Shown: positions 11,518 to 21,692, counted from the stretch's first letter. The stretch is 64,000 nt of DNA from Leishmania infantum JPCM5 (GCF_000002875.2 NC_009414.2:124001-188000), one strand, 5' to 3'. Numbers and translations: made by a program. The notes: a model not told the origin generated them from the letters alone.

Positions 11518-12439
11518 TGCCTGGGAGGGTGAGAAAAGTGCGAAGCTAGTGAAACAACACGCGGAAGGCGGAGACAGAGAGAGAGGGCGAGAAGAGATGT
11601 AAGAGATGCGCACAACCGCAGAAATGCGCGTAAGGCGGGGAGTTCGCGAGGAGTGAGAGAATGTGGAGGCGGCGGCACGTGTGCGTGTATGCGTGCAACG
11701 GACGCGAGCGGGTCGTGACACAGAAGCGGGAACAAAAAAAGCAATCACCCAAGATGAGTCGCGGCACGGTTGCAACTGCACAGGTGGTGTTCTTGGTTGT
11801 AGGCGTTGTTGCCATGCGAAGCTACACACGCCAGCAGACACGCAAGGTGGGTGCACGCGATCGACTGCAGCTGTCCAGCGCCACAATGAACGAAAAACCG
11901 GCTAGAGGCACCCGCAGAAGAGAGCGAAAGCACAGAGCAGCGCGACCCTTGAGAGGCGTCAGCAGAGAGGGAGGTGGGGGACGAGTGGGGTGAGGTAGCG
12001 AGAGGAGGGAAGAGATGCGCGATGGCGCGGACAACACAACCAAGCGCGGCAGAGAAGAGAAGTGCTGCAGGGCCCCTTTCCCTTTTCCATCTTGTTACCC
12101 CCTCCCCTCCCCTGCAGAGAGAAAAGCACGCAGACATGCACCAAGTGCAGCACGTGATACGGCACGGCGGAAATAATGTGCGACAGATGACGGCCTTGTC
12201 CTGCCGCCGCCGTATACGCGATGTCTTCGCCACTGTCATACCCACCAGTTGGGTGGAGCAGCAAGAGGGACTTCTAAGCGAGCTGCCTGTCACGTGGGTG
12301 TTTCGATCGTCTTCTTTAGGGCATTGCCTCTCTCTCACGTTCCCCCCCCCACTACTGATGAGGCATTCTCTCCCGGCAAGGTGTCTCATGGCCACAAAAG
12401 CGAGAACGGCAAGGCTCTCCTGGAGAGCGCTGAGGGCGC
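11518..12439. other. Spacer between PAP2 phosphatase and alpha/beta hydrolase
   Basis: Holds the hydrolase splice signals near 11546-11610 and the presumed 3' UTR of the PAP2 gene. No gene seen. Confidence 0.5.
11546..11547 (-). promoter_or_regulatory. Candidate trans-splice acceptor AG for the alpha/beta hydrolase
   Basis: On the sense strand a long pyrimidine tract (11610 down to 11556) is followed by TTTCACTAG, placing the AG at 11546-11547. This leaves a 28-nt 5' UTR before the ATG at 11517. Confidence 0.55.
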
Positions 12440-13258
12440 TCAGCAGATCGCTTCCGTCCAGAAAGTGCACACAAGCATGACTGGCACTAGCACCTTCTCC
12501 GACACCCACGTGAACCCGCGCTGCACGTGTGCGGTGGTGCACGCGAACGCCAGCGCAATCCCCACCATCCACCCCACGAGCGCTTGCCCAACGGTGTGGT
12601 AGCCATTGTAGACACGGCCGACGCCGATGAAAAGCGTCGCGAACAGCAGCAATGCCACCAGTGCATACGGCGATGAGGTCCTTGCCAACGCCGCCGATGC
12701 GGAGGCGGCCTTCCGCTGCTGAAGATGACTATATTTGCGCCGTTCCGTGCGATTGCGTCGCGCGCGTGTCCAGCGGCGCAGGAGGTAAACGGAAAAGCCC
12801 GCCATGAACTGTGCGTGGTCGCTCGGCATTCCGTACACTGTGGTGTAGCTCATGCCTGCTGCTGGGTGAGCGGGGCGTGGGCTGCGGACGGTTGCCTTGA
12901 GCACCACGTTCAGGCACACGCTCAGGATGAGGTAAAGAATAAGATTCATGGCGGGTATGCGACGCTCGCGGCATGGCGCACTCGTCAGCCCAGCCAAGAG
13001 CATCATCATCGCCACAGGCACGATAGAAGAGATGCCGAAGAGCTTGCTGAGCAGGTCGTGCTGGCGATAGACAACCTCCGTCATCGCCCACGACCTCCAG
13101 TGAGGGGGCTCTGATGGCGTGGCCGACGTTTCCGCTGTGGTCGCTAGAGCTGCAGCATGCTGTCGGTGCTCATGTGCCAATGCCTCACCGTGCCGCATCT
13201 CCACGGCCGACAGATGCGTGTAGTCCCACACCAGCCTCGCCGTCTCTAACAACGACAT
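12440..13258 (-). CDS. PAP2-family phosphatase, dolichyldiphosphatase-like, 272 aa
   Basis: Membrane phosphatase likely acting on a polyisoprenyl or lipid pyrophosphate in the ER. The three PAP2 signature motifs are present: KATVRSPRP (121-129), PSDH in the context GMPSDHAQFM (145-148) and GRVYNGYHTVGQ (214-225). The MPS-H-QFM context and the Gln at the end of motif 3 match the DOLPP1/CAX4 dolichyldiphosphatases better than other PAP2 enzymes, which carry Asp there. Hydrophobic segments flank these motifs (about 75-95, 102-122, 148-160, 195-215 and 222-240). Dolichyldiphosphatase recycles dolichyl-PP after N-glycan transfer, which fits with the ALG14-ALG13 gene of the same unit. The long frame begins at a GTG (13309) with no upstream ATG before a stop, so the ATG at 13258 is chosen. 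Sphingosine-1-phosphate phosphatase is an alternative. Confidence 0.82.
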   Translation of the reverse strand: MSLLETARLVWDYTHLSAVEMRHGEALAHEHRQHAAALATTAETSATPSEPPHWRSWAMTEVVYRQHDLLSKLFGISSIVPVAMMMLLAGLTSAPCRERRIPAMNLILYLILSVCLNVVLKATVRSPRPAHPAAGMSYTTVYGMPSDHAQFMAGFSVYLLRRWTRARRNRTERRKYSHLQQRKAASASAALARTSSPYALVALLLFATLFIGVGRVYNGYHTVGQALVGWMVGIALAFACTTAHVQRGFTWVSEKVLVPVMLVCTFWTEAIC

Positions 13259-13725
13259 GAATAGAGGAAACGCCGTCTCTACCCAGCGCTGAACACTGGC
13301 GCGGGCCACAGGGGCGCAAGAGATGCAAGAAGCTCTCCAAGAGCGAGTGTGTCACGGGAGAGAGAGAAGGAAAGCGCACGAGTGGTCGAAAAGGACGTGG
13401 ACGGCAGAAGACGGATTGATGGCCGCCAGTCGTTCGCGGTCGACATCATTTGCGATGAAGAGAGCAAAAGCCAGCGAGCGCCGTCGGGGTCGACGCGTTG
13501 GCGCTGCCTCGTTCGCGTCTGTCGGTGGACGCCATAGAGAGAGGGAGAGAAGGGAGAGCAAATACTTCGTGTGGCCGGCCATCACCGCTGCCGCTGAGGT
13601 CTCAAAAGCTACTTTTTATGTCGCCGTCCATTAGAGGGAAAGAGTGAGCACCTGTCGTGTGCATACTACTGACGCCACGCCCCTTCCCCCACCGGCACCA
13701 CCAGCGCCACCGTTCAGTACTCTCA
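13259..13725. other. Spacer between WD40 factor and PAP2 phosphatase
   Basis: Purine-rich plus-strand stretches near 13321-13380 and 13530-13560 could supply the PAP2 splice tract. No gene seen. Confidence 0.5.
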
Positions 13726-15165
13726 TCACACCATCACTTGGCCTTGATCGTCCAGGATGTCGCTCTCGACGCCGCGCTCCTTCTCTTCCAGCGCGCCTGG
13801 TTTGTTGCGAGTCCAGTACTTGACCTCATGGCCGCTAGACGCGAGGATGTTGCCCAGCGGAGACCAGGCAACACAGTGCACCGGGTTTGGCTTGTCGCGA
13901 AACTTCTCATGAGCCGCCTCGATCATCGCCGCGTCGTGGACGACCTCCTCCACGCCATGGGTCATGGTGCCGTCTCCCTCGGCTACCATCCAGTACATCA
14001 CGCTTCCGTCTGCCCCTGTGCTCGCAAACAGGTCCGATACCGTCGGGTGCCAGTCAACCTTATCTACAGCGTCCGTGTGCCCAGTGAAACGCTTCACCTC
14101 AGGCTGCGTCTTGCGTATGTCCCACAACTTCACCGTCCCATCCTTCGACGCGCTCAGCAGCGTCCTTCCATCCGGGTGCCACCGCACGCACGTCAGCGCC
14201 TGGCTGTGGCCGTGCAAGGCCGCGATGCTGCCGCGAGAAGCTGTGCGGGGGTCCCACAGTCGGCACTGCGTGTCCTGACTGCCGGTGGCAATGAGAGCTC
14301 GATAGGGGTGCCAGTGCGCCGTCGTCACATCACCGCCGTGGCCCTCAAGCTTCACCTCCTCCAGCACGGCCTGATTGCCATCGCTCGCGCCGGCAGTGGC
14401 GGTGTGTGCGCCAACCGTGTTCGTGTCCCACACCTTCGCCGACCCATCCTGGCCAGCCGTGCAGAACTTTAGCTCCAGAGGCGCCCACGAGATCTCGCGC
14501 ACGGCGCGGTGGCTCGTGTCGACCTCTGACATGAAAACAAAGTTGGACATCCACATCTTGAGCTTGCCGGCGTCATCGCCGCTGAGGATGAGGTCGTGGC
14601 GACGGCCCCACGCGATGGCGCGGCACGGGCGGTTGTCCTCGTGAGCCACCGTCTTCACCTCCACACCAAAGGACTGCCCGTTGAACAGCAGGAACTCGCC
14701 GCGTCCGGTGGAGCACAGCAGACGGCGCCCGCTCGGCGACCACTGCAGGGCGTAGAGTGGCGTGCGGATGCGGCCGCCTTTGCTGTCCGGGTGGTACGAG
14801 GTGTTCACCCACTGCGTGCACAGCGCCGTGCTCGCATTGTAGTTGGTTACACTCGCCGTGACAAGGTCCTTTGTGTAATACTCGTGCGGCGCAACGTGGT
14901 AGCTGTACGGTGTGCTGCGCGGCACCAGACGTGTGAGGACGTGCCGGATGGCAGGCGAGTAGAAGTCCACCGGTCGCTGGCCGTGCAGTTTGCGACGCGG
15001 CGCATATTCCTCGGGGTCGAAATCGCTACGAAAGCGCCGCCGCGGGTCGCCTGGTCCGCCAGCCGGGGGGCCGCCAAAGCCGCCACTGAATCCACCAACA
15101 CCGCCAAACCCGCCGCCGCCGAAGCTGGCGCCACCCTCGCGCCGTCGTGGGTAGCCGCGATCCAT
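13726..15165 (-). CDS. WD40 polyadenylation factor, WDR33 / Pfs2 / FY-like, 479 aa
   Basis: Nuclear component of the cleavage and polyadenylation machinery, where WDR33 helps read the poly(A) signal. The N-terminus (1-35) is glycine- and phenylalanine-rich (GGGGFGGVGG), then a basic segment leads to a conserved block, VDFYSPAIRHVLTRLVPRST (66-85), typical of this family. WD repeats fill about residues 125-455, with visible blades ending in KMW, KVWD, RLWD, KLWD, MYW and KYW. Family members in animals and plants carry a long proline/glycine-rich C-terminal tail, which is missing here. Polyadenylation in trypanosomatids is coupled to trans-splicing of the downstream gene. The ATG at 15165 is clear. 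Confidence 0.88.
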   Translation of the reverse strand: MDRGYPRRREGGASFGGGGFGGVGGFSGGFGGPPAGGPGDPRRRFRSDFDPEEYAPRRKLHGQRPVDFYSPAIRHVLTRLVPRSTPYSYHVAPHEYYTKDLVTASVTNYNASTALCTQWVNTSYHPDSKGGRIRTPLYALQWSPSGRRLLCSTGRGEFLLFNGQSFGVEVKTVAHEDNRPCRAIAWGRRHDLILSGDDAGKLKMWMSNFVFMSEVDTSHRAVREISWAPLELKFCTAGQDGSAKVWDTNTVGAHTATAGASDGNQAVLEEVKLEGHGGDVTTAHWHPYRALIATGSQDTQCRLWDPRTASRGSIAALHGHSQALTCVRWHPDGRTLLSASKDGTVKLWDIRKTQPEVKRFTGHTDAVDKVDWHPTVSDLFASTGADGSVMYWMVAEGDGTMTHGVEEVVHDAAMIEAAHEKFRDKPNPVHCVAWSPLGNILASSGHEVKYWTRNKPGALEEKERGVESDILDDQGQVMV

Positions 15166-16135
15166 CTACCGCAGACAACGTCAGCCGTAGCAGCTGCCGA
15201 TGTTGTGCGGCAAGACTAGTGCGCCGGAAAGATACTTTGAAAGAGAAGGAAGCGGAAGACGTCAACTCTCTCAGGTGCCCTTCTGACGCAGCGGCACTCA
15301 GGCGATTAGGCGAATATCTGTTTCTCCGTGGGTATGGGTGCGTGTGTGCACACGCCGTCATCAAGCAGCAGAGGCTCGAGAGCGAGAGAGAAGAGAAAAG
15401 GTAAGCGGCACGGAATAGTAACAAAAAGCGAAGATTAATACGCAGAGAGAGAGGGGAGAGGCACGAGGTGAGAAAGCCGCCGTTACTGCCATCAACAGCG
15501 GCAGCAGCAGCAATGGCACTCAGTTGCAGCAGGCCCCAGTCGCGACTCTGTCACCCCAACTCCTCTGCAGAGCTCAGAGAGCCGACGTCTTTTATCATGT
15601 TTCCGTTGAGGTCACGGGCACACGCACATGTGCAAGCATGCGGGCAGGTTCGAGTGATGAACGGAGAGTAAGAGGTAGGCGTGGCGCTGGAACGCAGTCA
15701 GGGCTGTGTGGCTATTCTTACTTTACTGGTGCCTCTCACCAGCAACCGCAAGGCACCGTCTCGTCTCATCCCCTCCCTTCCCTCTGCAAGCGTGCATGGA
15801 TAAGAGAAGTGTAGGGCTGCAAGGAGGGAAGGGGGTGTGGCGCTGATCAATGCTATCCGTGCATGTATTGGCTTCATCGGCCTGCGTCTCCGTGCGTATC
15901 TTGCAGTGACGACGGGGTGCTGCGCTCTCAGCGCGAAGGGGATGGAGAAGAAGTTGAGGAACGGGTGAAGCGAAGGGGACGATCCACGTGCCGCCCGCAA
16001 TGACTGGGCACAGCAGGATCCAGAACGTGCACAGGAAGAGAGACCTGCTTCGCCGTCCCCTACGCTCTCTGCGCCACTCCCGCCCCCGACTCCCACTCCT
16101 ACCTCCATGAGCATGGTCGGACCGTCTCCCTTTGG
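15166..16135. other. Spacer between lipid kinase and WD40 factor
   Basis: Contains the WDR33-like splice signals (15216-15272) and the presumed 3' UTR of the lipid-kinase gene. No gene seen. Confidence 0.5.
15216..15217 (-). promoter_or_regulatory. Candidate trans-splice acceptor AG for the WDR33-like gene
   Basis: The sense strand reads a pyrimidine-rich tract (15272 down to 15225) ending GCGCACTAG, with the AG at 15216-15217, about 50 nt before the ATG. Confidence 0.5.
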
Positions 16136-17236
16136 CTAGCTTACGATCAACTGCACCGACAGCTCCGTCGGCATCACTGTGACCGAGGAACCGGTAGGCA
16201 CCTGCACAGACTCGCCGTCCACCACCAGCAGCGCCGACCCCAGCCTCCCCTCACCCCCATCGTTCTCTGGTGGCTGGGTCGAGCGTGTTGCGAGGACGGG
16301 GAGCTGTGAAGCAGCAGGGAAGTCGATGCGCAAGCCGCGCACCTGCTCCTGCATCGCGACGCCGTCCTCTGCAAGAATATAGCCTTCCCTCGCCTCTCGG
16401 TGCAGAAGATGCCACATCCGCATGCGGGTTGCCTCGGCTGTGGCCGTGGTGACGGTAAGTTGTCGCCGATGGTACGTGGCAGCGGGGGTGAGGGAGTATC
16501 CGGGCTGCAGCTGCGGCATCTGCGAGGCCACGAGGAGACGCAGCGGCCCAACACTGGAGGAGGCGGTCTCATTGTTGATGTGCGTCAGCACTACCGTCGA
16601 TTCAGGAGGCGCGTGCTCGATAGTGGTGAACAGTGCTATGGCGGTAAAGCACCCGAGTGCGGCGGGCATGGAAACGTACTCCTCCTGCACCTTCTTCCAG
16701 TTGCCGTGCCGCCGCACCGACGCCGCGTAGGTGCCAGTAGCAACATAGGAGCACATGTAGCGTATTGGAAACGCGCCGTAAGGCGCGTGTGGATGATGCA
16801 GATGCACGGCCCACAACGGAACACGAACGGCGCGGCCCACCACGAGACTCGAAACCGCGCGCTCCACTGAGGTGACACCGAGCGAGGTGGCTATGGAGTT
16901 GTGCAGGCCGGCGGGTACCAAAAGCAACGGCATAGACTCCAGCACCGACGGCAGCGGCACTGCTGTGTTTGGCCCTGCGCCTGAGGATGGCATGGCCGCA
17001 ATAAGATTCAGAGCACTGTTCACCGTACCGTCACCACCGCAGAGAACCAGCGCCTCCGCCTGCGGCAACGCCCGCTGCAACTGCTCCGCAACATCATCGT
17101 TCGGGATGTGCACGTCGTGGTGCACAATGCCAGCGCGGTCAAGGTACCCTTTAAGTATGCTGGCGAAGGTCTGCACGGCATGCCGACTACCGCTGCGGTT
17201 GTTGACGACGAGCACGCATCTCTTCAGGAAAGGCAT
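16136..17236 (-). CDS. Diacylglycerol/sphingosine kinase-like protein, 366 aa
   Basis: DAGK catalytic-domain protein. The first conserved block is VVNNRSGSR (10-18), the nucleotide loop is LCGGDGTVNSALN (65-77), and the third block, VPAGLHNSIATSLG (about 116-129), corresponds to PAGSGNALA of sphingosine kinases but with LHN for SGN. A C-terminal VDGE (about 337-340) matches the terminal block of the family. In the segment that normally holds a substrate-binding aspartate (G-x-x-A-D in sphingosine kinase) the sequence reads SYVATGTYAAS, with no aspartate. Substrate is therefore uncertain: sphingosine, diacylglycerol or ceramide. No signal peptide or membrane helix is obvious. The ATG at 17236 directly precedes the conserved N-terminal strand. 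Confidence 0.83.
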   Translation of the reverse strand: MPFLKRCVLVVNNRSGSRHAVQTFASILKGYLDRAGIVHHDVHIPNDDVAEQLQRALPQAEALVLCGGDGTVNSALNLIAAMPSSGAGPNTAVPLPSVLESMPLLLVPAGLHNSIATSLGVTSVERAVSSLVVGRAVRVPLWAVHLHHPHAPYGAFPIRYMCSYVATGTYAASVRRHGNWKKVQEEYVSMPAALGCFTAIALFTTIEHAPPESTVVLTHINNETASSSVGPLRLLVASQMPQLQPGYSLTPAATYHRRQLTVTTATAEATRMRMWHLLHREAREGYILAEDGVAMQEQVRGLRIDFPAASQLPVLATRSTQPPENDGGEGRLGSALLVVDGESVQVPTGSSVTVMPTELSVQLIVS

Positions 17237-18021
17237 CCGACCGCGTCGAGGTCAACCTCGACGCGAACGCTCTCTCCTCTTCAGTATAGCTTTCCTGTTG
17301 GCCTCCCCGAATGGCACGTGTGTGCGCACCACACTCACTCACGCGCTAGGTAGTGGATGGCGCTCATGCAAAGGCGGGCACCGGTGCACATGCCACGACG
17401 TATGAGAGAGACACGGCTGCTGAGCTCACTGCGCGCTGATAGATAGCACGGGTCGTCGATTGGGTGCAAGCAGTGGGCACGCTGCAAAGGAGGAGAGAAA
17501 GGGGTGAGAAGTGATAGAGTCGAAGAGAGTCGTCCCGCTGCGCACTTGAAGCACACGCACAACGAAAAGCAGCATGCATGCACTCCCGTGCAGGCATCAG
17601 GCCCTCACTGCCTTCTTGTGACTCGTTTGGACATTGGTGGTGTGGCAGCGGTACCGAATCACGTGTGTGTGTGTGTGTGCGTGCGAGTGTGTCTGAGAAA
17701 GAGAGGGAGGGATGGGGAAGGGAGGGGCAGACCGTCACGCCTGATCGGCCCGCCCTGTCCCTACGTCTTTTCGTTGCCATGCTTCCTCAGATCCTCTTTT
17801 ATTTCCTGCCTTTCCCCATTTGTGTTTTGGTAGGAAGCATCACTGACAGTGAAAGCAACGCCGGAGTGCACACTCATGGCGCGGTGTGGAGAAAGGCACG
17901 GGTGCAAGAGCGCACACATGCCCATGTGCGCTTTTACCCCGATGTACCAGGAATCATAAGGGGACTCATCACATCACGACCAGTACCACCGAGATGCGTG
18001 AGTCTTGAGCACTGCGGCCTT
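17237..18021. other. Spacer between QSOX and lipid kinase
   Basis: Contains the lipid-kinase splice tract (17486-17530) and a TG repeat at 17663-17679. Otherwise it is presumed QSOX 3' UTR; no gene seen. Confidence 0.5.
17482..17483 (-). promoter_or_regulatory. Candidate trans-splice acceptor AG for the lipid-kinase-like gene
   Basis: A strong sense-strand pyrimidine tract (17530 down to 17486, CCTTTCTCTCCTCCTTTGC) precedes the AG. The 5' UTR would be about 245 nt. Confidence 0.45.
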
Positions 18022-19704
18022 CTAGTCTCGCGCTCGAAGGGGCAGAATCGGGCGGCGCCGTTTCGCGGCAGACGAATGGTGACGCCGCAGCACGTAAACC
18101 ATACACAGCACCGCCGCCACGATGACAAGGACGATGGTCAGAAAGGTGTCCATGCTGAGAAGGTTGTGGTACACATTTATGGCACCGCCGTGATCGTTGA
18201 TCGAGCGCTTCGTGGTGGATTCCGTCACCCTGACGGTCCCCTCGTGCAGCGCTTCGGGGTTCCACTTGTAGCGGGATCGCAGGTACTTCGACACCTCTGC
18301 CTCCACAAAGCGGTCCTCCTCCTTGCCGGTGACGTCGTCGCGAATACATGCGGGGCACTGCTCGACCGTCGGGAAAATCCGCTTTGGCACCAGCGGATCG
18401 CCTCCCTCCCCCAACGAGGCGAGACGCCGGTTCACCTCGTTGTGGAAGCGCCACAGCTGCAACACCGGGTCCTTGTCCCCTGGCTGAAAGCGGAGAAAAT
18501 GTGTGAGGCACGCATCACAAGCGAAGAAGTGCCGCGCGTAGTCGAGAATGATGAACAGTACCTCGGTATTGTTGTCGTCGGCAACGCCTGCCGTGAGCTC
18601 GTCGGCGTCCACGCGCGCCGCATTCACCGTCAGGGAGTGGTAGAGCAACCACATACCGCACGGAAAGCCGCGGTAACGCCATGAAGACCCCTTGCACGTT
18701 CGCCAACTCAGATGTCGCGGTGTTCCCTGGTATGGGATACCCGCGGACAAAACAAGCTTCTGCCAGTCGCCCACAGAGGAGGCAAAATCGGCTACGCTGC
18801 TCTGCGCGCCATCCACCCTACGGTTGACGGTCATAGAGTACAGCAACACATCCGCCCCAAGTCCAGGCAGTCGCTGCTGCACCAAGCGAAGAAACCTAAA
18901 AAGAGCTCGGCGCCGTGCAGCAGACTCAAGACCCTTCAACGCCACTTCGTGGAAGAGGGTTTCGAAAAACGCGTTGGCGACATCTACAACGTGAAACGTC
19001 GTCTCTTCCACGAAGTTCGAAGTGCTGGCAGTGGGTAGAACCCCGCCAGCGCCGGCTTCCGCGGCGTCGCTCTCCTTCGAGTTGCGCAGGTAGGTGCGCA
19101 TGTGCAGGCAAAGTTCCTTATTCGTTGCCCTCCAGAGGTTAGTCGAGGCACTCGTCCACATTTTGCGCGCCGTGTTGAAGTGTGCGTTCGGATTTGCCCC
19201 TTGTCCTATCAAGGCGCGCGTCATGTTGATGGGCTTCGCCTCCACGTTACCCTTGTCGAGGAGATTCTTATTAGCGACGACAGGTTCTAGAGTAGTCGCG
19301 TTCACGGGCATATCAGATGGAAAGAGGAAGTAAAAAGAGGGAACGCCGACCACCCTCAGCTCGTGGCAGTCGTGCATGCTCGTCTCGCAGTTGAGCGCCG
19401 CCACTGTGACCTCGTTCAGCACATCTCCGCTGTCTTCGAGCGTCTCCTCCGCGATGCGGGCAACGAGCGGGGCAGAGTGGCGGCAGTGGCCGCAACTGTC
19501 CAAGTAGGTGACCAGAATCCATGGGCACATGTGCGCCGACTCGTGCAACTCCCTCAGGCTCGTGCTGTTGATGTCCACCACCTCGAAGGCATCGCGGAAA
19601 AGCGAGCGCGACTCAGAGAAACGCGCGGCGACGCCGGGGCAGTAGAACACCGCGAGAGCGCATAGGCATAGGACTGCCACGGCAAGCCGATGAAGCCGTG
19701 TCAT
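18022..19704 (-). CDS. QSOX: Quiescin sulfhydryl oxidase (thioredoxin + Erv/ALR fusion), 560 aa
   Basis: Flavoenzyme that makes disulfides in secretory proteins and passes electrons to oxygen. Domain order: signal peptide (about 1-27), thioredoxin domain with redox CGHC (71-74) and a VPSFYF cis-proline strand (121-126), a helical middle (about 160-320), then an Erv domain with C337/C349, the catalytic CDAC (396-399), the FAD-contact LWRFHNEVN (417-425) and the C-terminal CPAC (450-453). A transmembrane helix (about 521-538) and a basic tail follow, as in single-Trx-domain QSOX of trypanosomatids and plants. It should act in the ER/Golgi lumen. An in-frame ATG upstream (20052) would put a CA repeat into the protein and hide the signal peptide, so 19704 is chosen. 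Confidence 0.95.
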   Translation of the reverse strand: MTRLHRLAVAVLCLCALAVFYCPGVAARFSESRSLFRDAFEVVDINSTSLRELHESAHMCPWILVTYLDSCGHCRHSAPLVARIAEETLEDSGDVLNEVTVAALNCETSMHDCHELRVVGVPSFYFLFPSDMPVNATTLEPVVANKNLLDKGNVEAKPINMTRALIGQGANPNAHFNTARKMWTSASTNLWRATNKELCLHMRTYLRNSKESDAAEAGAGGVLPTASTSNFVEETTFHVVDVANAFFETLFHEVALKGLESAARRRALFRFLRLVQQRLPGLGADVLLYSMTVNRRVDGAQSSVADFASSVGDWQKLVLSAGIPYQGTPRHLSWRTCKGSSWRYRGFPCGMWLLYHSLTVNAARVDADELTAGVADDNNTEVLFIILDYARHFFACDACLTHFLRFQPGDKDPVLQLWRFHNEVNRRLASLGEGGDPLVPKRIFPTVEQCPACIRDDVTGKEEDRFVEAEVSKYLRSRYKWNPEALHEGTVRVTESTTKRSINDHGGAINVYHNLLSMDTFLTIVLVIVAAVLCMVYVLRRHHSSAAKRRRPILPLRARD

Positions 19705-19792
19705 GGGCAACGGCAGTGGCGCCACCGCAAGACGAGAAATGCGCAATAAGAGGAGCACGAGAAGCGAAGCTGCGCCCCACCTTCCCCCCTTC

Positions 19793-19794
19793 CT
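19793..19794 (-). promoter_or_regulatory. Candidate trans-splice acceptor AG for QSOX
   Basis: Sense-strand tract CTTTCTCTCTTGTGCTTC (about 19830-19812) continues to GCTTCATAAG, AG at 19793-19794, about 90 nt before the ATG. Confidence 0.35.
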
Positions 19795-19964
19795 TATGAA
19801 GCGAGACAGAAAAGAAGCACAAGAGAGAAAGTGAGTGCAACACGCAGGAGTCGTGACGGTGGCCGGGATAGTCAGGGGATGGCGGAAGCGCTGGACGAGA
19901 GAGTGAGAACGGGCGGAAACAGGTCGAGGCGTGAGTAAAGAAGAGTTACCACTTCTGCTGGTGC

Positions 19965-19990
19965 TGTGTGTGTGTGTGTGTGTGTGTGTG
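19965..19990. repeat. (TG)13 microsatellite upstream of QSOX
   Basis: Uninterrupted TG dinucleotides on the plus strand, CA on the sense strand, about 260 bp upstream of the QSOX ATG. Confidence 0.95.
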
Positions 19991-20900
19991 AAGTCACCGC
20001 TCTTGCGGTGCCCCGCCGCGCTCACAGATGAAGAAGCAAGCGCGAGTGGCATTCGCAGCCGCGTATGTGTTTCATGGAAACGGGCGGAGGGGGAGTGGTC
20101 AGGAGGGGAGGCAAGATGGACAGAAGCGCGTGCACATGTACAAAACGCAACGTGAAAGATGAACAGCAGCGCCACCGGCTGCTAAGGGAGAGGAGCGTGA
20201 GCCCCAAAGGCACACACATGCAGACACACATGCGAAATGTCTCAGCGTCACAGAAAGCATAGAGCGCCACGGCTGTCGCCGCCCTTCGTCGCCTGAACGA
20301 AGAGAGCGGGTGCAGGCGGAGAATGAGCACACAGCGGCACGCATCCAGACATCTCGCCATTCGCCTTCCGCCTGTGATGATGAACCTTCACCTCAGGCAC
20401 GATATGGGCGTCATGCGAGCAGCGTCCTGTTTTCTCCGCAGATATGTTCCTCCATCCATGAGCAGCCCCACCGTACGGCTCTCTCCATCGCTCGGCACCT
20501 TTTCCACCACCACCCCCCGCTACTCTGCGCCCAAAGCCTGATCAGTGAGCGCCTGATATGAGAATCGAGAGACGCAGGACAAGCGGCTCCCTCCCAAGAC
20601 ATACACTCGCACATCGCATACACCCCAGCACAGCTTCAGGCATTGGGAAGGACGGCAAGAGTAAGACAAGAAACGCTAACGACAGCGATGAGGCCTGCTC
20701 CTCGCAGGCAACAGAAACTGCGCCGTACCATCCGAATTCTCACCGCAGCTACGCCGCACCACCATCCTATCCCCTCCAACTCTCCAACACCTACAACGGA
20801 ACACACCCACGCTCCTTTCACACAATGTCACCGTCGCATCGAGCACCGTGAACCATAGTCACTCTCACGGAGCGCACTCTCGCTCCAGTGGCACATCGCT

Positions 20901-21253
20901 GCCGCCACACTCAAAACTCCGCCGCCTCAGTCTAACACGCTGCACGCGTGCATCGTTCTGCTTCGCATCAATGCAACACTTGATCAGATCCCACAGGTAA
21001 TAGAATCGTGTCTGGCATCACCACGGCGAAGGCACACACACAGGAAGGGGGGACAGCGGCCACACTCACATGCACCGCAGGAGCAGCAGTGCTGCACCGC
21101 GAGCAACGCAGCACGCCATGGGCACGCACTCACGCGCGTGCAGCCCCACTCAGTTCGCACCGCTTCGTCGCGAAGGGCGCTCGTTGCGTTTTTCGTGTTC
21201 ATGCAAGATGCATCAGATACCACAGGAATGCACGGCGAATCATCACGTGGGGG
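20901..21253. repeat. Direct repeat, copy 1 (353 bp)
   Basis: Begins GCCGCCACACTCAAAACTCC and ends CATCACGTGGGGG. It matches 21340-21692 without a difference I can find. Period is 439 bp. It contains no gene. Confidence 0.95.
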
Positions 21254-21339
21254 GGATGCAGGAGAAGTTTCGTGCACGCACACGCGCGCTCGATAGCCCT
21301 CTTTCGCAGATTGGTATGCGTGTGCGGATGCGCACCGGC

Positions 21340-21692
21340 GCCGCCACACTCAAAACTCCGCCGCCTCAGTCTAACACGCTGCACGCGTGCATCGTTCTGC
21401 TTCGCATCAATGCAACACTTGATCAGATCCCACAGGTAATAGAATCGTGTCTGGCATCACCACGGCGAAGGCACACACACAGGAAGGGGGGACAGCGGCC
21501 ACACTCACATGCACCGCAGGAGCAGCAGTGCTGCACCGCGAGCAACGCAGCACGCCATGGGCACGCACTCACGCGCGTGCAGCCCCACTCAGTTCGCACC
21601 GCTTCGTCGCGAAGGGCGCTCGTTGCGTTTTTCGTGTTCATGCAAGATGCATCAGATACCACAGGAATGCACGGCGAATCATCACGTGGGGG
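21340..21692. repeat. Direct repeat, copy 2 (353 bp)
   Basis: Second copy of the block at 20901, separated from it by an 86-bp unrelated spacer (21254-21339). Sequences beyond both ends diverge at once, which suggests a recent tandem duplication of a 439-bp unit cut short, or an intergenic repeat family. Confidence 0.95.

Noticed and set aside
17578..18684. 368-codon plus-strand ORF
   Set aside because: Antisense shadow over the QSOX 3' end; all supported genes are on the other strand.
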